Assembly: GCA_018223365.1 (NCBI GenBank)
Contig: JAGTTP010000001.1
Coordinates: 1,649,910 to 1,713,909, forward strand
Direction: 5' to 3'
Length of the DNA: 64,000 bases
From: Clostridiaceae bacterium Marseille-Q4145
GTDB taxonomy: Bacteria; Bacillota; Clostridia; Lachnospirales; Lachnospiraceae
Part shown: piece after piece, positions 25,538 to 34,265 of the stretch
Position numbering within the stretch: position 1 is the stretch's first letter
How the letters are laid out: each line of letters opens with the position of its first letter
Translations under genes and position numbers: made by a program
The notes under the pieces: model-generated
What the model was told of the DNA's origin: nothing
Databases searched by the model: none
What the model saw: the letters and a program-made list of their open reading frames with translations, nothing else

Positions 25538-26546
25538 AAACTGGCTGGTACCGGCGCTGGGAGTGTTGCTCGCAGCGCTGGCTCTGGTATTTGGAAAGAC
25601 CGGTATTCCCCAGAATGGATTTACGCTGAATCAGTACCACAATGCGGATGCCAAATTCATCGGTGATCACATTATCACCAGCGTGGATGAAGGAATCCGG
25701 ATTCTGGATCTGGAAGGAAAGACGGTGGCTTCCTATGACGGTCTGGCTGCTTCCTGGATGTATGTGATGGAAGACGATGTGGAGGCGAGAGGGCCGGAAG
25801 ATCACTGGTTCATCGCTTACAGTAATCATGCGGATGAAACCCATATTCTGGAGCTGACCACTGATTTTCAGCTGGTGGAAGACCGGATTGCGGTGACCAC
25901 CGATACGCTGGCTATTGATCCGATTCTGGTGAAGTTGGAAGATGGCTGGCTCCTCACCAATACAGAGATTGACGGAACGATCAACAATCCGTCACCGGAC
26001 GGGGACAACGGAATCTATTCTGTACAGCTCTACAGCTCCGCAGACCTGAAGACATGGGAACCGCTGACCACCATCATCAGTAAAAAGCAGAATCTGGAAG
26101 ACGGAGATATCCGGTATCTTGACGGGACACTCTACTATTTCTTTGAGATGGAAGACTATGATAAAGGTCCTTCTAAGATCTGTGTCATGACGTCTGATGA
26201 TCAGGGGGGAAGCTGGAGTGATCCGACAGTACTCCTGCCCAATGTGGCGGACAACGAGATGGCTTCCTGTGAACAGACCGACTATGGTTGGCGGCTCTAT
26301 GTGAGCAGTGACTATGCCTGTGTGGGAGAAAGCTATCAGGGTGCCAGTGTCTATTACAACGATTATAAAGAGGATTTTACTCCGATCAGCACCTATCAGC
26401 GGTCGGAGATGCCGGACAATGAAGCTGTCCGGTTATATGAGGCAAAAGAGATGGATGGTCAGATGAATTTCCTGTTTGCAAGGAATTTTCTGACGGACTG
26501 TGATCTTCTGCTTCGCACTATGGAAAAGGGGGATGAGATGCAATGA
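25512..26546 (+). CDS. Membrane-anchored beta-propeller-like (BNR/sialidase-fold) protein
   Basis: A 344-aa protein with one N-terminal membrane helix (about 11-28, WLVPALGVLLAALALVFG) and an extracellular portion built of short beta motifs. DDQGGSWSDP resembles the Asp-box of sialidase/BNR propellers, and SADLKTWEPL resembles glycosidase-type five-blade propellers. Catalytic residues cannot be assigned. The start at 25512 lies within the 3' end of rfbB (26-nt overlap), and its 3' end overlaps rfbA by 4 nt, so it is tightly coupled to the nucleotide-sugar genes. A role in sensing or trimming the surface glycan is possible, but this is inference. Confidence 0.6.
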   Translation: MKKCTKINKNWLVPALGVLLAALALVFGKTGIPQNGFTLNQYHNADAKFIGDHIITSVDEGIRILDLEGKTVASYDGLAASWMYVMEDDVEARGPEDHWFIAYSNHADETHILELTTDFQLVEDRIAVTTDTLAIDPILVKLEDGWLLTNTEIDGTINNPSPDGDNGIYSVQLYSSADLKTWEPLTTIISKKQNLEDGDIRYLDGTLYYFFEMEDYDKGPSKICVMTSDDQGGSWSDPTVLLPNVADNEMASCEQTDYGWRLYVSSDYACVGESYQGASVYYNDYKEDFTPISTYQRSEMPDNEAVRLYEAKEMDGQMNFLFARNFLTDCDLLLRTMEKGDEMQ

Positions 26547-27412
26547 AAGGAATTATTTTAGCAGGAGGTTCCGGAACCAGACTGTATCCGCTGACCAAGG
26601 CAGTGTCCAAGCAGATTATGCCGGTATATGACAAACCGATGATCTACTATCCGCTGTCCATTCTTATGCTGGCAGGAATCCGGGAGGTGCTGATCATCTC
26701 CACACCGAGAGATCTTCCGGTATTTGAAGAGCTTTTAGGAGACGGAAGCCAGCTGGGCATGCGTTTTGAGTATGCGGTACAGGAGCAGCCAAGAGGACTG
26801 GCCGACGCCTTTATCATCGGCGCGGATTTTATCGGGAAAGACAGCGTAGCACTGATTCTCGGCGATAATATTTTCTATGGACAGAGTTTCTCTCAGGTCC
26901 TCAGAAGAGTAGCGGCTCAGGAGAGCGGAGCCACCATCTTCGGTTACTACGTAAGAGATCCGAGAGAGTACGGTGTGGTTGAGTTTGACGAAAAGGGTAT
27001 GGCGATCTCCATCGAGGAGAAACCGGAGCATCCGAAGTCAAATTATGCGGTACCGGGACTCTATTTCTATGACAATGATGTAGTGGAGATAGCAAAGAAC
27101 GTAAAACCGTCTGCAAGAGGCGAGATTGAGATTACCAGCATCAACAACGAGTATCTGCGCAGAGGAACCCTTCATGTGGAGACACTGGGCAGAGGATTTG
27201 CATGGCTGGATACGGGCAATCATGATGCACTGCTGGATGCGGCTGACTTTGTGGCAGCATTCCAGAAACGCCAGGGACTTTACATTTCCTGTATTGAGGA
27301 AATTGCGTTCCGGAGAGGATTTATTGATAAAGAACAGCTGCTGAAGCTGGCAGAGCCGCTGATGAAGACCGCCTATGGCCGTTATCTGACGGAAGTAGCC
27401 GAAGGGCTGTAA
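26543..27412 (+). CDS. rfbA: Glucose-1-phosphate thymidylyltransferase
   Basis: A 289-aa nucleotidyltransferase that joins glucose-1-phosphate to dTTP, the first step of dTDP-rhamnose synthesis. It has the N-terminal GGSGTRLYPLTKAVSKQ signature, then PMIYYPLSILMLAGI, EYAVQEQPRGLADAFI and the metal-binding LILGDNIFYG. The length is typical. It overlaps the preceding gene by the ATGA arrangement. Confidence 0.97.
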   Translation: MKGIILAGGSGTRLYPLTKAVSKQIMPVYDKPMIYYPLSILMLAGIREVLIISTPRDLPVFEELLGDGSQLGMRFEYAVQEQPRGLADAFIIGADFIGKDSVALILGDNIFYGQSFSQVLRRVAAQESGATIFGYYVRDPREYGVVEFDEKGMAISIEEKPEHPKSNYAVPGLYFYDNDVVEIAKNVKPSARGEIEITSINNEYLRRGTLHVETLGRGFAWLDTGNHDALLDAADFVAAFQKRQGLYISCIEEIAFRRGFIDKEQLLKLAEPLMKTAYGRYLTEVAEGL

Positions 27413-27426
27413 ATGAAAAATTCAGG

Positions 27427-27460
27427 CCCCGGAAGAGCGCATACCTGCGAAGTTCCGGGG
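27427..27460 (+). terminator. Hairpin between rfbA and rfbC
   Basis: CCCCGGAA (27427-27434) pairs perfectly with TTCCGGGG (27453-27460) across an 18-nt loop, followed by only TTTAT. It is probably a weak terminator or RNA-stability hairpin inside the operon. Confidence 0.5.
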
Positions 27461-27494
27461 TTTATCAGATTTAAAAGAAGGATGGAGAAAAGAA

Positions 27495-28046
27495 ATGGGA
27501 AAGATTACTGTAGAAACCTGTGATATTGAAGGACTGAAGATCATTACACCGACTGTATTCGGAGACGAGCGCGGATATTTTATGGAGACTTATAATTATA
27601 ATGATTATAAGGCAGCAGGTATTGACATGGAGTTTGTACAGGACAACCAGTCCGCATCCAAGAAGGGCGTGTTAAGAGGTCTGCATTTCCAGATCAATTA
27701 CCCCCAGGACAAGCTGGTCCGTGTGGTAAGCGGAGAAGTATTTGACGTAGCGGTTGACCTGCGTCCGGGTTCTGAGACCTACGGAAAATGGTTCGGTGTA
27801 CTGCTTTCCGCAGAGAATAAAAAGCAGTTCTTTATTCCGAAGAACTTTGCACACGGATTCATCGTACTGTCTGATTACGCAGAGTTCGCTTACAAATGTA
27901 CCGATTTCTATCATCCGAATGATGAGGGCGGTCTGGCATGGAACGACCCGGATATCGGAGTAGAATGGCCGATCCCGGAAGGCATGGAGCTGACAATTTC
28001 TGAGAAGGATCAGAAGTGGGGCGGCATTAAAGAACTGAAGAAATAA
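27495..28046 (+). CDS. rfbC: dTDP-4-dehydrorhamnose 3,5-epimerase
   Basis: A 183-aa cupin-fold epimerase, third step towards dTDP-L-rhamnose. Characteristic segments are TPTVFGDERGYFMETYN, QDNQSASKKGVLRGLHFQ (catalytic His), KLVRVVSGEVFDVAVDLR and HGFIVLSDYAEFAYKCTDFY. It starts after GGATGGAGAAAAGAA. It is followed 11 nt later by the exporter permease. No dTDP-4-dehydrorhamnose reductase (rfbD) is found in the window, so L-rhamnose needs an rfbD elsewhere, or the locus makes another 6-deoxysugar. Confidence 0.96.
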   Translation: MGKITVETCDIEGLKIITPTVFGDERGYFMETYNYNDYKAAGIDMEFVQDNQSASKKGVLRGLHFQINYPQDKLVRVVSGEVFDVAVDLRPGSETYGKWFGVLLSAENKKQFFIPKNFAHGFIVLSDYAEFAYKCTDFYHPNDEGGLAWNDPDIGVEWPIPEGMELTISEKDQKWGGIKELKK

Positions 28047-28057
28047 GGAGAGACCCT

Positions 28058-28870
28058 ATGGTCCGTATGTGGAAAGATTTTTGGGCGAGCCGGAAACTGA
28101 TCTGGAAGCTTGCCAGAAATGATTTTAAGACCCGTTACGCCGGCTCTTATTTTGGCGTTCTGTGGGCAATGGTACAGCCGGTTATCATTGTACTGGTGTA
28201 CTGGTTTGTATTCCAGATCGGTTTAAACAATGCGACGGCAGAGTTAAAGCAGGGAATCAGCGTTCCCTTTGTGCTTTGGCTGGTCAGCGGTATTGTGCCG
28301 TGGTTCTATTTTTCCGAGAGCTTAAGCAACGGAACCAATGCGCTTCTGGAATATAATTATCTGGTAAAGAAAGTGGTCTTCAACATTGACATTCTGCCGT
28401 TGGTGAAGACGATTGCAGCACTGTTTATTCATGTATTTTTTGTGCTGTTCATGTTGTTTTTATTTGCACTGTATGGCTATTATCCGGGACTGCACACGCT
28501 GTGGGTCGTGTACTTCAGCGCATGTCTTCTGATCTTTGTGACCGGAGTCTGCATGCTGACCAGTTCTCTGGTGATTTTCTTCCGGGATCTGACCCAGATT
28601 ATCAATATTTTTCTGCAGGTCGGCATCTGGATGACACCGATTATGTGGAGTCTGGAAGATCTGCTTGCAAAATATCCGATTCTTATGGTGCTGAAGCTGA
28701 ATCCCCTCTGCTATATCGTCTATGGCTATCGTGCGGTACTGTTTCAGACCGGTTCTGTGGCAAGCCTTGGCTGGATGAATATTTATTTCTGGGCAGTGAC
28801 CATTCTGGTATGGCTGCTGGGAAGTCATGTGTTCCGGAAACTGAAAGTGCATTTTGCAGACGTACTGTAA
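28058..28870 (+). CDS. Polysaccharide ABC exporter permease (Wzm type)
   Basis: A 270-aa ABC-2 type permease with six membrane segments, family of Wzm/TagG/RfbA-like O-antigen or teichoic-acid exporters. It opens with an amphipathic helix and NDFKTRYAGSYFGVLWAMVQP, the typical N-terminal signature. VSGIVPWFYFSE and MTPIMWSLE are further marks. The ATPase partner follows 9 nt later. It should carry the finished lipid-linked glycan across the membrane. Confidence 0.93.
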   Translation: MVRMWKDFWASRKLIWKLARNDFKTRYAGSYFGVLWAMVQPVIIVLVYWFVFQIGLNNATAELKQGISVPFVLWLVSGIVPWFYFSESLSNGTNALLEYNYLVKKVVFNIDILPLVKTIAALFIHVFFVLFMLFLFALYGYYPGLHTLWVVYFSACLLIFVTGVCMLTSSLVIFFRDLTQIINIFLQVGIWMTPIMWSLEDLLAKYPILMVLKLNPLCYIVYGYRAVLFQTGSVASLGWMNIYFWAVTILVWLLGSHVFRKLKVHFADVL

Positions 28871-28879
28871 AGGAGAACT

Positions 28880-30175
28880 ATGAGCAGCGAAGCAATTAAA
28901 CTTGAGCATATTACTAAAATTTATAAATTATACGGCCGGAACAGAGACCGCCTGAAGGATTCCCTGGGGCTTACGAAGAAGAAATGCTATACGGAGCATT
29001 ATGCCCTCCGGGATGTGAGCATGGAGATTCATCAGGGCGAGACGGTGGGAATTATCGGTGTCAATGGATCCGGTAAATCTACGATTCTGAAGATTATCAC
29101 CGGTGTTTTAAGCGCCACCAGCGGCACGATGGAGATTAATGGAAGAATCTCTGCCCTTCTGGAACTGGGAGCCGGATTTAATATGGAATACACCGGGCTT
29201 GAGAATGTGTACTTAAACGGTACCATGCTGGGATTTTCCGAGGAGGAGATCAATGAACGTCTGCAGGATATACTGGATTTTGCAGATATCGGAGAATTTA
29301 TCCATCAGCCGGTGAAGACCTATTCCAGCGGTATGTTTGTGCGGCTGGCTTTTGCCGTGGCCATCAACATTGACCCGGAGATCCTTATTGTAGATGAGGC
29401 TCTGTCTGTGGGAGACGTGTTCTTCCAGGCAAAGTGTTATCATAAATTTGAAGAGTTCAAAAAGCTTGGTAAGACCATTCTGTTCGTCAGCCATGATCTG
29501 ACCAGCATTGCAAAATACTGTGACCGTGTGATTCTGCTGAACAAGGGCGTGAAGCTGGCAGAGGGAACACCAAAGGACATGGTCAATATGTATAAGAAGC
29601 TTCTGGTGCATCAGCTGGATGAGGAAACACTGGAAGATGTCTGCGAGAAAAGTGATATTGTGGAGCACACGGCAGACGGAAAAGCATGGAAAGACCATTT
29701 TGAAACGAATCCGAAGCTTCTGGACTATGGCGAGAAGCAGGCGGAGATTGTGGATTTTGCCATCATTGACCAATATGGACAGTATTCCAGTATTATTGAG
29801 AAGGGTTCCACCTGTCAGGTCAAGGCGAAGCTTACATTCCACAGTCAGGTGAAGAATCCTATCTTCACTATTACCATCCGGAACAAGCAAGGAACGGATA
29901 TTACGGGAACCAACACTATGTTTGAGCGTGTGGAGACCGGAATCGTGGAAGCGGGAGAGACAAGAATCGTCACCTATACCCAGCGGATTGACCTGCAGGG
30001 TGGAGATTATCTCATTTCCCTTGGATGCACCGGATATGTGGGAGATGAATTTAAAGTGTACCACAGACTCTATGATCTGGTGGGAATGACCGTACTTTCT
30101 GATAAGGATACGGTGGGCTTTTATGATATGAACTCCGTCATTACCGTGGAGAACCCGGCAGAGCGCCAGGGCTGA
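28880..30175 (+). CDS. Polysaccharide ABC exporter ATPase with C-terminal glycan-binding domain (Wzt type)
   Basis: A 431-aa protein. The ATPase half (about 1-245) has Walker A GVNGSGKST, signature YSSGMFVRLAFAVAI and Walker B ILIVDEAL, as in the TagH/Wzt clade. The C-terminal part (about 260-425) is a Wzt-type carbohydrate-binding beta sandwich, which in O9a-type systems recognises the capped non-reducing end of the glycan. Its presence implies that a terminal modification of the glycan gates export. A methyltransferase gene follows directly and is a good candidate for that cap. Confidence 0.93.
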   Translation: MSSEAIKLEHITKIYKLYGRNRDRLKDSLGLTKKKCYTEHYALRDVSMEIHQGETVGIIGVNGSGKSTILKIITGVLSATSGTMEINGRISALLELGAGFNMEYTGLENVYLNGTMLGFSEEEINERLQDILDFADIGEFIHQPVKTYSSGMFVRLAFAVAINIDPEILIVDEALSVGDVFFQAKCYHKFEEFKKLGKTILFVSHDLTSIAKYCDRVILLNKGVKLAEGTPKDMVNMYKKLLVHQLDEETLEDVCEKSDIVEHTADGKAWKDHFETNPKLLDYGEKQAEIVDFAIIDQYGQYSSIIEKGSTCQVKAKLTFHSQVKNPIFTITIRNKQGTDITGTNTMFERVETGIVEAGETRIVTYTQRIDLQGGDYLISLGCTGYVGDEFKVYHRLYDLVGMTVLSDKDTVGFYDMNSVITVENPAERQG

Positions 30176-30213
30176 TTCGGAAAAAATTTTGCAGCAGGCA
30201 GGAAGGAATGCAT

Positions 30214-32340
30214 ATGCAGGAACAGTTTGGCCATGTAACAGTGACATATGATGAGGAGACTGCTTTACTGCAGCAGCCCCGCCCGGAAGATCTTCTGGTG
30301 GAGCAGCTGCTGGAGGAAGGCTTTGACTGTAAGAGGGCACAGGCACTGTCCTTCCCTGTTCTTTATCATTTATCTCATCTTCGCGGAAATCTGACAGAAT
30401 GGCTGCCGGTGAAAATGACAGATACAGTGCTGGAATTTGGCGCCGACAGCGGACAGCTGACGGGGGGACTTGCAAAGAAGGCAGAGAAAGTCATCTGTCT
30501 GGAGGAAAGTGTGAGCCGGTGCAGACTGTTGGCAAAACGGTGGCAGACGGTGGATAACATCTCCGTATTCGGCGGAAGTGTGTGGACAACGCTGGAAACC
30601 CTTCCGAGATTCGACTGGATTGTGGCCCCGGGTGTGCTGACGGAAGCACATCGATATTTTACCGGAGAATATCCGGAACAACAGGCGCTGAACATTCTGA
30701 AACAGCATCTGAAGCCGGACGGTCATCTGGTGCTGGCGGCAGACAACCGGTTTGGTCTCAAATACTGGGCCGGGGCAAAGGAACCCCATACAGGTCAGTA
30801 TTTTGACAGTCTGGAAGGAAAAGCCACTTCTTTTTCAAAGCGGGAGCTGGAAACGATTCTGACTGACAGCGGTCTTACGGATTATCAATTTTATTATCCC
30901 TATCCGGAACGATGGTTTCCTATGAGCATCTATTCAGATCAGTGGCTTCCGAAGAAAGGGGAATTAAATCAGAATCTCCGGAATTTTGAAGGGGAACGCA
31001 TGGTACTCTTTGATGAGGAACAAGTCTATGATGAACTGATCAAGGATGGGAGGTTCCCGGAGTTTTCCAATACCTATCTGATGATTGCAGGACCGGAAAG
31101 AAAGGACTGCCCGGTCTATGTAAAATATTCCAATGACCGTGCAGAGCGGTTCATGATTCGGACGGATATTCTGGGAGATGCTGCTCATCGGCAGGTACGG
31201 AAGGTGCCGGTGTCTGCAGAGGCAGTGTCTCATGTGAAGGAACTAAAACACTGGGAAGAGGTGCTGGATGTGCAGTACCGGGAGGCGGGACTTCGCGCCA
31301 ACCGATGTGAATTAAAAGATGGTGCAGCCTATTTTGAATTCCTGCGTGGGCGGACTTTTGAGGAGTTGCTGGATGAAAAGCGGCAGGAAAAAGATTATGC
31401 AGGGCTTGCAGCAGAGCTGCAGCGTTACCGGAAACTTCTGACAGTGGCACTTGCAAAAGAAATAAAGCCATTTGCAAAAAGCCAGAAATTCATAGAGATG
31501 TTCGGTAACCCTGACTTTACAAAAGCATACAGCGGTGCATCCATCAATAATCTGGACTGGATTTTCGGAAATCTCATGGAGACAAAGGATGGTACCCAGA
31601 TCATTGATTATGAGTGGACATTCCCGGTACAGGTACCGGTGGAATATCTGATCTGGAGAGCAGTCTCTCTTTATCTAAACAGCCGGGAAGATGTAAAGCA
31701 TCTGGGACTTATGGCGCAGATGGGAATCTCTGAGGCGGAAGAAGCGGTCTTTACAGAGATGGAACATCATTTCCAGTTGTGGCTCCTGGATGGAACGGTG
31801 ACTATCGGGGCACAGTATCTCCATACGGCAGGACGGACGATTACGCGGGAAGAACTGTTACGTCAGGTGAAGAAGAACCGGATTCAGATTTATCCTGACT
31901 GCGGCAGCGGATTTTCGGAAGGCACCAGTTACTGGGTGGAGACGGAAGCTGACAAGGAAGGAAATGTCCGGCTGGAGCTTCTGCTTCCGGCGGATATCCG
32001 CAGACTGAGACTTGATCCGGCAGAGGCACCCTGTCTGGTAAAGATAAAGCGTATTCTGGGAGAACTGGGCGGCAGTTACGATCCAGGCTGGAGCCATAAT
32101 GGACGGGAACTGGAGCAGCAGGGAATCCTGTATACGACCACGGATCCGCAGATCGTGATCTCCGGTCTCGTGGAGGGAACCGGACGGCTCTATGTGGAAC
32201 TGACCATTCAGGAACTGTATCCGGATACGGCCTATGCCTGCATGCATCTTCTGAACCGGGTGAGGGCAGCAGAACGGCTTACCAACAGCATGCCATTTAA
32301 GTTTCTTAAGAAACTTAAAAATATATTAAAGAGCAGATAA
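30214..32340 (+). CDS. Methyltransferase-domain protein, candidate glycan-modifying enzyme
   Basis: A 708-aa cytoplasmic protein with an N-terminal class I SAM-dependent methyltransferase fold (about 45-230). Motif I is VLEFGADSGQLT and motif III-like HLKPDGHLVLAADNRFGLKYW. The remaining 450 residues have no certain family; the stretch about 270-520 (with IIDYEWTFPVQVPVEYLIWRAV) resembles phosphotransferase-type kinase folds where a lone Asp sits before the tail. The ATG at 30214 is preferred because the GGAAGG site sits 7 nt upstream; an ATG at 30208 is only 1 nt away from it. Following wzt, it fits a capping methyltransferase, possibly with a kinase, but this is inference. Confidence 0.7.
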   Translation: MQEQFGHVTVTYDEETALLQQPRPEDLLVEQLLEEGFDCKRAQALSFPVLYHLSHLRGNLTEWLPVKMTDTVLEFGADSGQLTGGLAKKAEKVICLEESVSRCRLLAKRWQTVDNISVFGGSVWTTLETLPRFDWIVAPGVLTEAHRYFTGEYPEQQALNILKQHLKPDGHLVLAADNRFGLKYWAGAKEPHTGQYFDSLEGKATSFSKRELETILTDSGLTDYQFYYPYPERWFPMSIYSDQWLPKKGELNQNLRNFEGERMVLFDEEQVYDELIKDGRFPEFSNTYLMIAGPERKDCPVYVKYSNDRAERFMIRTDILGDAAHRQVRKVPVSAEAVSHVKELKHWEEVLDVQYREAGLRANRCELKDGAAYFEFLRGRTFEELLDEKRQEKDYAGLAAELQRYRKLLTVALAKEIKPFAKSQKFIEMFGNPDFTKAYSGASINNLDWIFGNLMETKDGTQIIDYEWTFPVQVPVEYLIWRAVSLYLNSREDVKHLGLMAQMGISEAEEAVFTEMEHHFQLWLLDGTVTIGAQYLHTAGRTITREELLRQVKKNRIQIYPDCGSGFSEGTSYWVETEADKEGNVRLELLLPADIRRLRLDPAEAPCLVKIKRILGELGGSYDPGWSHNGRELEQQGILYTTTDPQIVISGLVEGTGRLYVELTIQELYPDTAYACMHLLNRVRAAERLTNSMPFKFLKKLKNILKSR

Positions 32341-32362
32341 GTTTCAATAGAAGGAAATTTGT

Positions 32363-34255
32363 ATGAGTAAAGAAAACAAGCAGGCAGATCTGCCTGAACA
32401 CAGAGACAAACGATTTGATGCAGTGAGAGATACCTGGTACTGGAAACTATCCAAGCCAGTCCGCGTGGTGGTTCATTTTGTGATCCGTACCCGCAATGCT
32501 TACATCCATTATGGCGGCATCAAGGGAATGTACAAACGCTGGAAACAGAAAAAAGGTGAGGCAGCCAAACGGGTGGATTTTGGAACAAAGAGCTTTCCGA
32601 ATGCAGAAGAGCGCCGGAGAGAAGAAGAGACGGTATTTCCAAGAGAGATCAAGATCAGCGTGCTGGTACCTCTTTACAATACCCCGGAAAAATTCCTGCG
32701 GGAGATGATCGAGTCCGTGCAGGCACAGACCTACAAAAACTGGGAACTCTGTCTGGTAGATGGCAGTGATGACAAACATCAGGATGTGGGTGAAATTTGT
32801 CTGGATTATCAGAAAAAGGACCAGAGAATTGTCTACAAAAAGATTGAGAAGAATCTGGGAATTTCCGGAAATACCAATGTATGCTTTTCCATGGCAACGG
32901 GTAATTTCATTGGACTTTTTGACCATGATGATGTGATGCATCCGAGCCTGCTCTTTGAATGTGTGAAGACAGTCTGTGAGAAGGATGCTGATTATGTCTA
33001 TACAGATGAGGCAACCTTTACCTCCCCGAATCTTGACGATCTGATTGTCCTGCATTTTAAACCGGATTATTCCCCGGACAACCTGCGGGCCAACAACTAT
33101 ATCTGCCACTTCTCCATGTTTGATGCGGATCTTCTGAAGAAGACCGGGCTGTTCCGCTCCGAGTACGACGGAAGCCAGGATCATGATATGATCTTACGTC
33201 TGACGGAAGAGGCAAAGAATGTACAGCATATTCCGAAGATTCTCTACTACTGGAGATCTCATCCCCAGTCGGTGGCGGCAGATATCGGAGCAAAGACCTA
33301 TGCGATTGATGCGGCAAAACGTGCGGTGCATGATCATATGCGGGATTACTATGGCATTGAAGTGGAAGTGGAGAGCACAAGAGCATTCCCGACTATTTTC
33401 CAGATCAAATATCCCATTACCGGAACGCCCCTTGTAAGCATTGTGATTCCCAACAAGGATCATGTGGAAGACTTAAGAAGATGTATTCAGTCCATCGTGA
33501 ACAAATCTACCTGGACCAATTACGAGATCGTGGTTGTGGAGAATAACAGCAAGGAACAGAGCATCTTTGACTATTATAAAGAACTGGAAGCACTGCCTCA
33601 GGTACAGGTAGTGACCTACGAAGGTGAGTTTAACTACTCCAGGATCAACAACTTTGGTGTAAGTAAGACCAGGGGAGAGTATCTGCTTCTGTTAAATAAT
33701 GATACAGAAGTCATTACTCCCGACTGGATGGAGCAGCTTCTTATGTATGCACAGCGAAAAGACGTGGGTGCAGCCGGGGCAAAGCTCTATTATGGAGATG
33801 ATACGATCCAGCATGCGGGTGTGGTCATCGGTCTTGGAGCCCATCGTTCTGCAGGACATACCCATTATAAGATGCCAAGACAGCATCTGGGTTATATGGG
33901 ACGCCTTTGTTATGCACAGGATGTGACAGCTGTCACGGGTGCATGCCTCATGGTGAGCAGAGCTGCTTACGATCAGGTGGGCGGCCTGGATGAAAGTTTT
34001 ACGATTTCTCTCAACGACGTGGACTTCTGCTTGAAGCTCAGAGAAGCAGGATATTTAAATATTTTCACTCCATTTGCAGAGCTTTATCACTATGAATCCA
34101 AGACAAGAGGAATGGAAGAAGGCGAGAAGCTTCGCCGTTATGAAAGAGAATGCGCGCATTTCCGTGAAAAATGGAAAGCACAGCTGGATGCCGGAGATCC
34201 CTATTATAATCCGAACTTTTCACTGGATTATTCTGATTTTACCCTGCGCTTTTAG
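32363..34255 (+). CDS. Two-domain GT2 glycosyltransferase
   Basis: A 630-aa protein with two GT-A domains in tandem, similar to rhamnan/glycan synthases (RfbF/WsaE style). Domain one (about 90-330) starts SVLVPLYNTPEKFLREMIES and carries DHDD. Domain two (about 350-600) starts VSIVIPNKDHVEDLRRC and carries the LLNNDTEV metal-binding motif, with GGLDESF and NDVDFCLKLREAGY acceptor-side motifs. Both catalytic sites look intact. The N-terminal 60 residues include amphipathic basic helices. It lies between the methyltransferase gene and an SGNH hydrolase, so it is likely a chain-building enzyme of the exported glycan. Confidence 0.92.
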   Translation: MSKENKQADLPEHRDKRFDAVRDTWYWKLSKPVRVVVHFVIRTRNAYIHYGGIKGMYKRWKQKKGEAAKRVDFGTKSFPNAEERRREEETVFPREIKISVLVPLYNTPEKFLREMIESVQAQTYKNWELCLVDGSDDKHQDVGEICLDYQKKDQRIVYKKIEKNLGISGNTNVCFSMATGNFIGLFDHDDVMHPSLLFECVKTVCEKDADYVYTDEATFTSPNLDDLIVLHFKPDYSPDNLRANNYICHFSMFDADLLKKTGLFRSEYDGSQDHDMILRLTEEAKNVQHIPKILYYWRSHPQSVAADIGAKTYAIDAAKRAVHDHMRDYYGIEVEVESTRAFPTIFQIKYPITGTPLVSIVIPNKDHVEDLRRCIQSIVNKSTWTNYEIVVVENNSKEQSIFDYYKELEALPQVQVVTYEGEFNYSRINNFGVSKTRGEYLLLLNNDTEVITPDWMEQLLMYAQRKDVGAAGAKLYYGDDTIQHAGVVIGLGAHRSAGHTHYKMPRQHLGYMGRLCYAQDVTAVTGACLMVSRAAYDQVGGLDESFTISLNDVDFCLKLREAGYLNIFTPFAELYHYESKTRGMEEGEKLRRYERECAHFREKWKAQLDAGDPYYNPNFSLDYSDFTLRF

Positions 34256-34265
34256 AGGTTGAGAC

